Positions 9,028 to 16,965 of a stretch of 64,000 nucleotides of DNA are shown here, piece after piece. Position numbers and translations under genes: made by a program. How positions within the stretch are numbered: position 1 is the stretch's first letter; every line of letters begins with the position of its first letter. The notes beneath the pieces were generated by a model. The model saw only the letters and a program-made list of their open reading frames with translations, was not told the DNA's origin and ran no database searches. Source of the stretch: Candidatus Koribacter versatilis Ellin345 (lineage in GTDB: Bacteria > Acidobacteriota > Terriglobia > Terriglobales > Acidobacteriaceae); the NCBI RefSeq assembly GCF_000014005.1, contig NC_008009.1, positions 496,001 through 560,000 of the forward strand, given 5' to 3'.

Positions 9028-10380
9028 ATGCGCTTGACGCACTCATTCGTGCTGTTCGCTCTCGCGGGCGCGCTCTCCGGCGCAATGTGTCGTGCCGAAT
9101 CCCCACGGAAGTGCCGCGTCGAACCGGTCCGCTTTGGAGGCTGGAACGCGCAGCAGGTGTCGAATGACTGGGTCGCGTTGACGATCGTTCCGCAACTCGG
9201 CGGCCGCCTCATGCAAGTTGCGTTTCACGGCCACAATTACCTCTTCGTCAATCCAAAGTTGGAAGGCAAATACTTCCCGCCAACTCCCAGCAAATGGTTC
9301 AACTATGGAGGCGACAAGATCTGGCCTCTGCCTGAGGGGAGCGGTGACGATCAACACTGGCCCGGCCCGATCGCCGATGTGCTGGACGATGGCGAGTACG
9401 CATTTACTGTCCTATCGCGAGGCGAGACTTGCAAAGTTCGCCTCGAAGGCCAATCCGATCCGAAGACTGGCTTGCAATACTCGCGTGACATCAGTCTGCA
9501 AAGCGATTCGCCGGGAATTCACTTCGACGCGACCATGAAGAACGCGAGCCAGCGAACGATTCGCTGGTCCATGCAGTCAGTCTCGCAGTACGACCTCGCC
9601 TCCGAAGAAAACCCGCTGAAACTCAATCCGAAGTTCTTCGCATTCACCGCTGCGAATCCGAAAACCGCCTACGAAGACGGCTACCGATTGCGGCTCGGGC
9701 AGGCAGAAGACACCGCGGTGGGCGTGAAAAACGGCCTCTTCACTTTGCACTACAACTCGTTCCAGCGCGAGATCTGGGTCGATTCAACTGACGGCTGGCT
9801 CGCCCTCGTGGATGGATCTTCAAAGTTCGCGATGGTCGAAAAATTCCCGCATGAAAACGAAGAGTACCCCGGCAAAGCAACGGTCATCTTCTACACCAAC
9901 GGTCCCGCGGTTGAATTCAATGCCGACGGCGTACCGCATCTCACCGCGTCCGATCCCGCGAACATGCCTTTCTACATGGAAGCAGAGGTCAACAGCCCGA
10001 TGATTTCACTACAACCAGGCGAGACCTACACCCTGCGCACTTCCTGGTTCCCCACTCGGAGCGGCGAAACCCTGCAGTCGGTCGCGCCAGCAGGAGTGGT
10101 GAACGAGCCGCTACGTGCCCAGTGGGAATCAAACGGGTTGCGATTAAGCGGACTGTTTGGAGTTTTTCAGTCCGGCGAACTCACAGCCTACTTTTACGAC
10201 GACAAGGACGGCGAAGCAGGCTTGGCTGGAGTGCAGCGGGTCTCACCTGCAGAGTTGGTCCAACTGCAATCCATCGTGACTCCGCCGCATGGCAGCACGC
10301 GAGTCGTGCTCCACGTAATGTCTAACCTCGTCGACCGCGGCGTTCTAGCCGAAACAAGTTTCGAACCTAGAGGAAACTGA
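9028..10380 (+). CDS. Secreted DUF4380-type protein (galactose-mutarotase-like fold suspected)
   Basis: The frame is open from 8905, but ATG 9028 gives a clean signal peptide (MRLTHSFVLFALAGALSGAMC) and keeps the operator at 8931-8942 outside the gene. The mature protein starts with the pattern seen in DUF4380 proteins: a short strand, VSNDWVALTIVPQLGGRLMQ, an LFVNP stretch, then WFNYGGDKIWPLPEG. These proteins look like aldose-epimerase-fold sugar-binding proteins, but no reaction is established. The C-terminal region (about residues 365-450) is beta-rich. The gene is followed after one base by the glycosidase paralogue at 10382, so the two are co-transcribed. Family call is moderate; a role in sugar recognition is inference from context. 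Confidence 0.7.
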   Translation: MRLTHSFVLFALAGALSGAMCRAESPRKCRVEPVRFGGWNAQQVSNDWVALTIVPQLGGRLMQVAFHGHNYLFVNPKLEGKYFPPTPSKWFNYGGDKIWPLPEGSGDDQHWPGPIADVLDDGEYAFTVLSRGETCKVRLEGQSDPKTGLQYSRDISLQSDSPGIHFDATMKNASQRTIRWSMQSVSQYDLASEENPLKLNPKFFAFTAANPKTAYEDGYRLRLGQAEDTAVGVKNGLFTLHYNSFQREIWVDSTDGWLALVDGSSKFAMVEKFPHENEEYPGKATVIFYTNGPAVEFNADGVPHLTASDPANMPFYMEAEVNSPMISLQPGETYTLRTSWFPTRSGETLQSVAPAGVVNEPLRAQWESNGLRLSGLFGVFQSGELTAYFYDDKDGEAGLAGVQRVSPAELVQLQSIVTPPHGSTRVVLHVMSNLVDRGVLAETSFEPRGN

Positions 10381-10381
10381 A

Positions 10382-12517
10382 ATGATCTCGCGATTTGCTT
10401 CCATCTCGTGCGCAATGTTTCTTGCCGCTGCAAGTTTGGGTGCTCAAACGATCGTCGTCGACGCCGATCCCGCACACGTCGTGAATCGCTTCCGGCCGCA
10501 ATACGCGCTGGGAACCACGGTAGATCGCGTCCCGAGCAACGCAACCGATACTTTCTTTCGCCCCGATCAAGTGCAACAAGTGCTGAGCGCGGGATGGGGC
10601 GTCGTCAGTTATCGCCAGAACACTGAGCTCTTCATTCAAGCGTGGCATTGGAACCCTAAGGGCAAGTGGAGCGATCCGAGCGGCAAGGGCTATTTCGTCG
10701 GCGACGCCACGCCTACGAGTGAGCCGATTCGCCACTCGTTCGGATACTCGCTCCAGCATCGTGGCTTTACCCGCAACGGGGGCTCCGAGTTCGACGGCTT
10801 CTCTCGTCTTGATGATGGCGACATCAAAACTTATTGGAAGAGCAATCCCTACCTTACACAGACGTTCACTGGCGAACCGGATTCCGCGCATGCGCAATGG
10901 ATCGTGATTGATTTGGAAAAGCCGCAGGACATCAACGCGATCCGCATCGCATGGGCCGAACCGTATGCGCGCGAATACAACGTGCAGTACTGGGAAGGTT
11001 CGGGCGACGCGATGGATGAACAGGATAAAGGCACGTGGAAGAACTTTTCATCTGGGGCTGTCGCGAACGGTGAGGGTGGCACTCCGACGATCAAGCTCAG
11101 CACCTCAACGGTCCAAGCGCGATACGTGCGTGTGCTGATGACCGGTTCCTCCAATACCTGCGACACCCACGGATCCAGTGACAAGAGAAATTGTGTTGGT
11201 TACGCCATTCGCGAGGTCTATCTGGGTACAGTCGATCAGAGCGGCGATTTCCACGACCTGCTCAAACACACTCCGGGACAGCAGCAAACATTGACGTATT
11301 GCTCCTCCGTTGATCCCTGGCATGAACCGTCCGACCTGTACGTCGCACCAGACCGGATGGAATCGGGAGATCAGCCCGGCTTCGACTTGTTCTTCACCAG
11401 CGGCATCACCCGCGGACTTCCTGCAATCGTACCGATTGCGTTGATCTATGGAACGCCAGAAGATTCCGCGGCCCAAATGGCTTACCTCAAAGCTCGCAAA
11501 TATCCGATCTCATACATCGAGATGGGTGAAGAGGCCGATGGTCAGTACATGCAGCCCGAGGACAACGCGGCTCTGTACATTCAGTGGGCGACAGCCATTC
11601 ACAAGGTCGACCCCACATTCAAGCTGGGCGGCCCGTCGTTCCAGGGCGTGACTGAAGACATCAAGGCGTGGGCTGACCCGAAGGGCAGAACCTCGTGGTT
11701 CGCGCGTTTCCTTGACTACTTAAAAACCCACGGCCATCTCGACGATTTCGCATTCATGTCGTTCGAACACTATCCCTATGACGGATGCGAAACGCCGTGG
11801 GAGAACCTTTATCAGGAACCTGAGCTAATCATGCACGTTATGGATGTCTGGCGAGCGGATGGATTGCCGCCAAATATTCCGCTGCTCGACACCGAAACCA
11901 ACGATCACGGTGGGGAAGCGGCGGTGGACATCTTCGGCGCGCTTTGGCTCGGCGATTCTTTCGCCGGTTTCCTTACCGCCGGCGGACAATCCACCCACTA
12001 CTATCACGCACTTTCGTACTCCCCGCCGCATCCGGCGTGTCCGAACAGCTGGGGCACTTATCACATGTTCATGGTCGATAAAAACTATGTGATTCAACGG
12101 AAGACCTCGCAATATTTTGGCGCGAAAATGCTGACCCAGGAGTGGGTGCAGCCCGGCGATGCTGAACATCAACTCTTCCGCGCCACGAGCGACATCAAAG
12201 ACGCCGCAGGACACACGCTGGTGACTGCCTACCCGCTACTTCGCCCGGACGGCAAATGGTCGATTTTGCTGATCAACAAAGATCGCGATCATCCACACGA
12301 AGTGCAGATCACATTCCGAAACAGCGGAGCGGGAGGCCTTCGCGGCGCCGTAGAGATGGTCACGTTTGGAAAAGCCCAATACCAGTGGCATCCTGACCGA
12401 AAGAATGGTTACGCCGACCCGGACGGGCCGCCCGTCACCAGCAAGTTGACGGCGGGCGAGCAAACTCGCTACACGCTGCCGCCCGCTTCGATCAATGTGC
12501 TTCGCGAGGTGCACTGA
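10382..12517 (+). CDS. Secreted clan GH-A-like glycosidase with discoidin (F5/8C-like) domain, paralogue 2
   Basis: Also 711 residues, and collinear with the protein encoded at 3063-5198; long stretches are near-identical (AWHWNPKGKWSDPSGKGYF, YWKSNPYL, QWIVIDL, IRIAWAEPYA, CDTHGSSDKRNCVGYAIREV). Signal peptide at residues 1-21. Discoidin-like module about residues 120-285, then the putative TIM barrel with MGEEADG (E383/E384) and LLDTETN (E505) as candidate acid/base and nucleophile. The nucleophile loop differs from its paralogue (LLDTETNDHGG versus MFVTESNITWN), which hints at different specificity. It starts one base after the DUF4380-type gene. Fold and catalysis are inference; the duplication is plain. 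Confidence 0.7.
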   Translation: MISRFASISCAMFLAAASLGAQTIVVDADPAHVVNRFRPQYALGTTVDRVPSNATDTFFRPDQVQQVLSAGWGVVSYRQNTELFIQAWHWNPKGKWSDPSGKGYFVGDATPTSEPIRHSFGYSLQHRGFTRNGGSEFDGFSRLDDGDIKTYWKSNPYLTQTFTGEPDSAHAQWIVIDLEKPQDINAIRIAWAEPYAREYNVQYWEGSGDAMDEQDKGTWKNFSSGAVANGEGGTPTIKLSTSTVQARYVRVLMTGSSNTCDTHGSSDKRNCVGYAIREVYLGTVDQSGDFHDLLKHTPGQQQTLTYCSSVDPWHEPSDLYVAPDRMESGDQPGFDLFFTSGITRGLPAIVPIALIYGTPEDSAAQMAYLKARKYPISYIEMGEEADGQYMQPEDNAALYIQWATAIHKVDPTFKLGGPSFQGVTEDIKAWADPKGRTSWFARFLDYLKTHGHLDDFAFMSFEHYPYDGCETPWENLYQEPELIMHVMDVWRADGLPPNIPLLDTETNDHGGEAAVDIFGALWLGDSFAGFLTAGGQSTHYYHALSYSPPHPACPNSWGTYHMFMVDKNYVIQRKTSQYFGAKMLTQEWVQPGDAEHQLFRATSDIKDAAGHTLVTAYPLLRPDGKWSILLINKDRDHPHEVQITFRNSGAGGLRGAVEMVTFGKAQYQWHPDRKNGYADPDGPPVTSKLTAGEQTRYTLPPASINVLREVH

Positions 12518-12613
12518 GTCCGGCAAACCTATTTTTTCCGTCCTCGGGTTGAATCCGTTATCCAATCGCTCAGTTTGGGTAGAAACTACAGGCACCGGAT
12601 TCTAGCGAACCTA

Positions 12614-12644
12614 GGGAGGCAGGCGCTCGCCTGATCAAAACATG
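12614..12644 (+). promoter_or_regulatory. Distant Shine-Dalgarno with intervening hairpin before start codon
   Basis: GGGAGG at 12614-12619 is too far from ATG 12642 to act directly (22 bases between). The gap holds a hairpin, CAGGC (12620-12624) pairing with GCCTG (12629-12633). When folded it leaves only 8 bases (12634-12641) between helix and start codon, which would bring the site to normal spacing. No closer ribosome-binding site is visible. Confidence 0.4.
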
Positions 12645-14033
12645 GAAAACGTGACGAACGCTTCACCCGGCCAGATCGTCATCATCCCTCCTGCGGAGAA
12701 GCTGGATGCGCATCGCAAAGCACTCACGCTAAACCTCGATACAACGGCGTTCGGTTCTTTCGCCGAAATTGGTGCCGGACAGGAAGTCGCCCGGTGGTTC
12801 CTCATTGTTGGTGGCGCCTCTGGGACGGTCGCAAAAACTATCTCCGCGTACGACAAACAAGTCAGCGACGATCTCTACGGTGCCGGTTCGCGCTATGTCT
12901 CCAGGGAACGGCTGGAGGCGATGCTGGAGAACGAGTGGGCCCAGTTGCTTACGCAATTGCAAAGCACCCGGGGCTCGAACACTCGCTTTTTCTCCTTTGT
13001 AGACACCGTTTCGGCGCGAAACCACGCCGGCACTAACGACCCCCATGGCTGGGTCGGCCTGCGGTTCCAGTCGGCGCCGGGTGGTCCCTTCAATGACATT
13101 CTGCTGCATATCAACATGCGGGACCCTTCCAATGTCCTTCAGCAGGAAGTAATCGGCGTCCTCGGCGTCAATCTTATTTTTGCCGCGTTTTATCAACTCA
13201 CAGCCCAGGAGTCGTTTTTCGGTGGAGTAACCCAGGACCTTCCCAAGGAACGAGTTGAAATTGACTTCGTCGATTTTCGCGGACCTGCGTTTGAGGGCTG
13301 GAACCGACACGAAGTGCAGGTATATCTCGTACACGCGGGATTCGCAGAAGCGGTCTTCTTCTCCTCTAAGGGCACTTGTTCTCCACCCACCGAGGCGTTG
13401 TACAAGAAAGCGGTTGTACTGGCGCCGGGTACTTTCGTTCATCTGGATCCCATTCACAGTGAGATTCATCTGCATTTGTTGGCGGCAGGAGTCCAGGAAC
13501 TCGGCCGGGAATTGGGGCAGTCCAGCGCCGCTCCAATGGGTTTCTTTGCTCTTTCTGCGGCGCCGCTCAGCCCCGAAGGTCCGGCCCCCGACGTTTCCGA
13601 CTTGCTGCGGCGAATTGATGGGCTGTTAGCTCAAGGCGGCGATGTGCTCCTGTTTCGAGAACGAGAGCTCTACGCCATGACAACCCTCGTGAATCGCTAC
13701 ACCAAGGCGCCGATGCGGTTCGTCGTTGGTCTTTCACTTTCGATTCGAGCCTTTACTGATCCTTACTACCATCTGCAAGGCTCACTTCTTGAAGCCCTCT
13801 CGCGTCTGTTTGTACAAAACGTGCGCATTTACGCCTATCCGATGCGGGCGTCCGAATTACAGGAAGCAATCAAAGACTTTGCGCCCGCCGGACTGAAGTG
13901 GGATGAAACAGACGGGTGGGTGACGGCCGATCAACTGCGCTTTGCGTCTCCTCTCTGCCACCTTCACGCCTATCTCTTGGCGAGCAATTTCCTCGTTCCT
14001 ATGAAAGTGGATCCAGAGAGCGCTTCCACATAA
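12642..14033 (+). CDS. Conserved protein of unknown function
   Basis: A 463-residue protein without signal peptide or membrane segment. The N-terminal half is highly patterned: TTAFGSFAEIGAGQEVARWF, GGASGTVAKTISAYD, RYVSRERLEAMLENE, and VGLRFQSAPGG. I recognise these as a widely distributed conserved family found in Bacteroidota and Acidobacteriota, sometimes labelled nicotinate-nucleotide adenylyltransferase or TonB receptor. I see no nucleotidyltransferase HxGH motif and no barrel, so neither label is supported here. The protein is probably cytosolic. It stands alone after the glycosidase gene, separated by 124 bp, and is followed by a 339-bp repeat-bearing gap. Translation start is discussed under the hairpin at 12614-12644. 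Confidence 0.75.
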   Translation: MENVTNASPGQIVIIPPAEKLDAHRKALTLNLDTTAFGSFAEIGAGQEVARWFLIVGGASGTVAKTISAYDKQVSDDLYGAGSRYVSRERLEAMLENEWAQLLTQLQSTRGSNTRFFSFVDTVSARNHAGTNDPHGWVGLRFQSAPGGPFNDILLHINMRDPSNVLQQEVIGVLGVNLIFAAFYQLTAQESFFGGVTQDLPKERVEIDFVDFRGPAFEGWNRHEVQVYLVHAGFAEAVFFSSKGTCSPPTEALYKKAVVLAPGTFVHLDPIHSEIHLHLLAAGVQELGRELGQSSAAPMGFFALSAAPLSPEGPAPDVSDLLRRIDGLLAQGGDVLLFRERELYAMTTLVNRYTKAPMRFVVGLSLSIRAFTDPYYHLQGSLLEALSRLFVQNVRIYAYPMRASELQEAIKDFAPAGLKWDETDGWVTADQLRFASPLCHLHAYLLASNFLVPMKVDPESAST

Positions 14034-14372
14034 CGCGTTGAATCAGTTCGCCCGAGTTCCGACGTGGGACCGATATCACGAGCATCCGTGTTCGCGATCA
14101 CATAAATCGCCTCGCAACCCAAGATATCGTGTCCCACTGGGGCATTCCCAATCGCAACTTGAGCTCTTTGACAGTTCGCAACATTGCTCTGTTCGCGGGG
14201 TTGTCCATACTCAGCAACTCATTTGTTTTGAATATTTTGCCTATAACTCTTTTGAATTGAATATTTTGCGAACCATGCAATAGCGAAGTCCCGTGTTTTG
14301 AAGATTTTGCGTTTTTTAAAGGGGAGGGGGTACCCACCGTTCAGCGGTATGGACGGGGAGGAAATGCGTTAT
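14034..14372. repeat. Non-coding gap with three TTTTGAA[T/G]ATTTTGC repeats and a long-range inverted repeat
   Basis: No gene is visible. Two kinds of structure are. GTGGGACCGATATC (14064-14077) pairs with GATATCG-T-GTCCCAC (14123-14137): fourteen base pairs with one bulged base across a 45-base loop. Further on, TTTTGAATATTTTGC at 14226-14240 recurs as TTGAATATTTTGC at 14257-14269 (preceded by a partial copy from 14250) and as TTTTGAAGATTTTGC at 14296-14310. After them comes a purine run with GGGGAGGGGG at about 14321-14330. Such AT-rich repeats may be dispersed elsewhere in the genome. Confidence 0.6.
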
Positions 14373-15593
14373 CTATTTGGAGCTGCTTGATGCGGGGCGG
14401 GCGAACGCGTCAGCAGGATCGAACCAGCATTGAGCTAGAAAACTGGGATCGGTCAATGTACCGGCGATCCACTGACGAAGCATAGGGGTCGTGGCTGCTG
14501 CCATCCCGCCTTCCGCAGCATCGAAGACGACCACCACACCGTCCACGCCCGTCGCGTTCGCTTGCTTCTTGAATACCGACTCCGCGTAGCTCAACCGTGC
14601 CTTCTGTGTGGACTTCCCATTCGGTTGCACCCAGATGATCTTCACGTTCTTGCCACGCAATGGCGCCCAATCACCGGGGAAGGTGGAAGTCTCTTCTTTG
14701 GTCAGGCGAAATTCTTCTCCGGCCGTGGATGCAGCGGTTTGCGCGGCTTTCGTTCCGATTTGCTCGACTTGTGCGGAGCGGATCCAGCCGCGATTGAGCC
14801 CGGAAATTTGAACGTGCGTCCACTCGCCTTCGGTCTTCAAATATTGAAACTCGTCTTCGGCATCGGCATACATCACAACGCGCGCGGCATCGGTTGGCGT
14901 CGCCACGATCGGCGTGTGCGGTGCCTTCACCGCCACGAGATCGCTCGGATGCTGCTGCGCTGCGATGACCTCGTTGAGGCTCTTCTCCTCCTGGACCAAG
15001 CGCTGGTAGCGCGGGTTCTGTTCAGGTGGAACCAGCGGTCCAGCAGGCGCTGCATAGGCTCTAAAGCTCGGTGGTGCGCTCGACAACGTGGGTGCTGGCG
15101 TCACCGATGGCCCCGCGTCCACCACCATCGGCGCCGTCCCCATTAACTTCGGTGAAACCAGCGGCGTGCGGGAAGCCGCGATGTCCGCCGCGTGCTGCGA
15201 TAAACGGGCGCGCAGCCGGTCGAACAGGTCAGTCTCGAGTCGTCCATTGGACGGCAGTTCGCGATAGCCCGACTTCGTTGCGTCCTTGTCTTCGTACCAG
15301 GCGCTGATCTTCGCGTTGACGCTGACCGTTACCTCGGACTCCGACGCTTGTTGAAGGTTGATCGCATATTGGTACGACGGGCGCTGGAACCCCTTCAAAG
15401 GCGCGTCAATCGAGCCTACGAAGCCTTCGACAAAGGGCAACCGGCCGGGCTGATAAGCACTGAGATCTTTCAGCGCCTGCTCGATGTCACCTTTCGGCGC
15501 ATGAAAGGTCTGGCGCAAGGCCTCGGTTTCCTGCGCGAAGGAAATTGCACAGAGAACGAAAAGCAGCGCGAATTGTGCGAGGGCACGCTTCAC
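14373..15593 (-). CDS. Secreted protein with SH3-like domain, unknown function
   Basis: GTG 15593 overlaps the stop of the upstream gene in a GTGA (4 bp), with GGAG about 10 bases before it, so translation is coupled; the frame continues further upstream but those codons belong to the neighbour. The 406-residue product begins with a signal peptide (VKRALAQFALLFVLCAISFA). Residues about 55-150 form a domain rich in short strands. A low-complexity Pro/Ala linker follows, then a coil (PRYQRLVQEEKSLNEVIAAQ) and an SH3-like module (VVMYADAEDEFQYLKTEGEW, THVQISGLNRGWIRSAQVE). The C-terminal about 110 residues end with a Ser tail. SH3-like modules in secreted proteins often bind cell wall. No enzyme motif seen. 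Confidence 0.6.
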   Translation of the reverse strand: MKRALAQFALLFVLCAISFAQETEALRQTFHAPKGDIEQALKDLSAYQPGRLPFVEGFVGSIDAPLKGFQRPSYQYAINLQQASESEVTVSVNAKISAWYEDKDATKSGYRELPSNGRLETDLFDRLRARLSQHAADIAASRTPLVSPKLMGTAPMVVDAGPSVTPAPTLSSAPPSFRAYAAPAGPLVPPEQNPRYQRLVQEEKSLNEVIAAQQHPSDLVAVKAPHTPIVATPTDAARVVMYADAEDEFQYLKTEGEWTHVQISGLNRGWIRSAQVEQIGTKAAQTAASTAGEEFRLTKEETSTFPGDWAPLRGKNVKIIWVQPNGKSTQKARLSYAESVFKKQANATGVDGVVVVFDAAEGGMAAATTPMLRQWIAGTLTDPSFLAQCWFDPADAFARPASSSSK

Positions 15594-16489
15594 GGCAGGT
15601 TCTCCACTTCGGCGTGATAGACCCACCCGCGATGTCCATCGGCGGTTTGCACGCCATACCAAAACGGCGTAACGATGAGCACCACGACATCCGTGTACGG
15701 CGATAACGATTGCAGACTGGCAGCGCCCTTGTAAGGTGCGGACTTCAGCTGCGTTCCCGACGCCTTCACCCGCAGTTCCGCTTTGCGCCGCAATTGCACG
15801 ACTCGTTGTTCGAGATCGATGGGTGCAGCCGCCGCAGCCTTGGCGGCTTCCTGGCGCGCGGCGAGGTCGAGTTCGGCTTGCTTTTCATTGCGCTCACGCG
15901 CGATCCGCTCGGCCTCCATGCGGTCCGTTTCATGGCGTGCCATTATCTGTTCGACCCGCTGCCGAATCTCGCCGAATTCTGCCGCCTCCACCGATCCATC
16001 GGACTCGTGAACGTGTTTCGATGAGTTCTCGATGAATACAGCATCGATGCGGACGTTGGTGTTCTTTTCGTCGAACCTGCTGACCACGTAGCGCACGGTA
16101 ATAGTGCCCATATCGGCGGTATTCTTGAAGTTGGTTGGCGCGAGCACTCCTTCGGCGATCTTGTAGATCACTGTTCCGGCGGGAGCCGCGTCACCAAACG
16201 CCTTCGAAGATTCCGCACGGCGAGCGCCCATCAAGTTCTTTTCGCGCTGATACGACTGCGTGCCGTAAATCACGGTGTCGCCCGAAACCTGCTGCACTGC
16301 GTCAATCACATCTTTGAGCGGAGCGTTGACCAGCACCTGGAGCGCATTCGGCGATTCGTGGATATCTTTCCGCGTACCGGCCACCAGATGCGGCGCGGTA
16401 AAGCAGGAAAGCACGAACATGGCGAGCACGATGTGCGTAACGCGACGTACGTGGAGCGAACGGTAGACCGGGAGATGAGACAAGGGCAT
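15590..16489 (-). CDS. Membrane-anchored or secreted protein with coiled coil and SH3-like domain
   Basis: I place the start at ATG 16489 because TTGACA (16535-16540, minus) and TACGAAT (16510-16516) form a plausible promoter inside the longer open frame that reaches 16540. The 299-residue product has an N-terminal hydrophobic segment (VTHIVLAMFVLSCFTAP) and a small domain starting ALQVLVNAPLKDVIDAVQQV that recalls secretin/STN-type repeats. A charged coiled coil follows (ARHETDRMEAERIARERNEK), then a C-terminal SH3-like module (YTDVVVLIVTPFWYGVQTAD, GWVYHAEVE). It is translationally coupled to the following SH3-like protein, so the two probably act together at the envelope. The function is not known. 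Confidence 0.6.
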   Translation of the reverse strand: MPLSHLPVYRSLHVRRVTHIVLAMFVLSCFTAPHLVAGTRKDIHESPNALQVLVNAPLKDVIDAVQQVSGDTVIYGTQSYQREKNLMGARRAESSKAFGDAAPAGTVIYKIAEGVLAPTNFKNTADMGTITVRYVVSRFDEKNTNVRIDAVFIENSSKHVHESDGSVEAAEFGEIRQRVEQIMARHETDRMEAERIARERNEKQAELDLAARQEAAKAAAAAPIDLEQRVVQLRRKAELRVKASGTQLKSAPYKGAASLQSLSPYTDVVVLIVTPFWYGVQTADGHRGWVYHAEVENLP

Positions 16490-16965
16490 GAGGGCGTCGA
16501 CTTGCTGCCATTCGTACTCCCGGACGCGAGGCACTGTCAAGCGTCCACAAACGTGCGGCGCGCAAGCGTTCGAAAATGGCGACTAGATGACGACGTGTTC
16601 ATCTAAGTCTTTTGTTTGCACACAATTTTACTAATTTAGGCACGAAAGAGCTATTTGCTTTTGCTTTCGCGAGGGCGTAGTATCCGCAACCGTTTGGGGA
16701 ATTCACAACCAAACTATTGCTGTCAAGGATTAGGCGCCAATTATTCGGGGAACATTCCCGTTTAGGTAAAGCCAGATGGCATGAGCGTTCGCTCGACGCT
16801 CGCCAGAAAGAATGAGCGCTTCGTGCTAATCGTTTTGCGAAGCTACGTTCCAAGGTTCGCTCGCAGATCGGACGAAAAAGCCCGATGAAACCTTGGGATA
16901 GAGACGTACAGGGCCCCTAGCTTCTTGCAATTTTTGAAGAGACCAAACTCGTCAGAGGAGCTGCT
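16490..16965. promoter_or_regulatory. Divergent intergenic region: minus promoter near 16510-16540; dyad at 16748-16759
   Basis: The 476-bp space separates the SH3-like pair from the respiratory operon. TTGACA-18-TACGAAT reads on the minus strand (16540-16510). GGGAA-CA-TTCCC at 16748-16759 is a short dyad that could be a regulator site for the cytochrome operon. An 84-codon minus frame (16599-16853) has no recognisable features and I do not call it a gene. No sigma-54 or FNR consensus with correct spacing was found. The plus gene has GAGGAG a few bases before its ATG at 16966. Confidence 0.35.

Noticed and set aside
16775-16796. Possible sigma-54 promoter (TGGCAT...GC)
   Set aside because: The GG and GC elements are one base off the fixed spacing and the consensus match is poor.
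16599-16853. 84-codon minus frame in the gap before the cytochrome operon
   Set aside because: No ribosome-binding site, no family, and composition unlike the neighbours; kept as non-coding.
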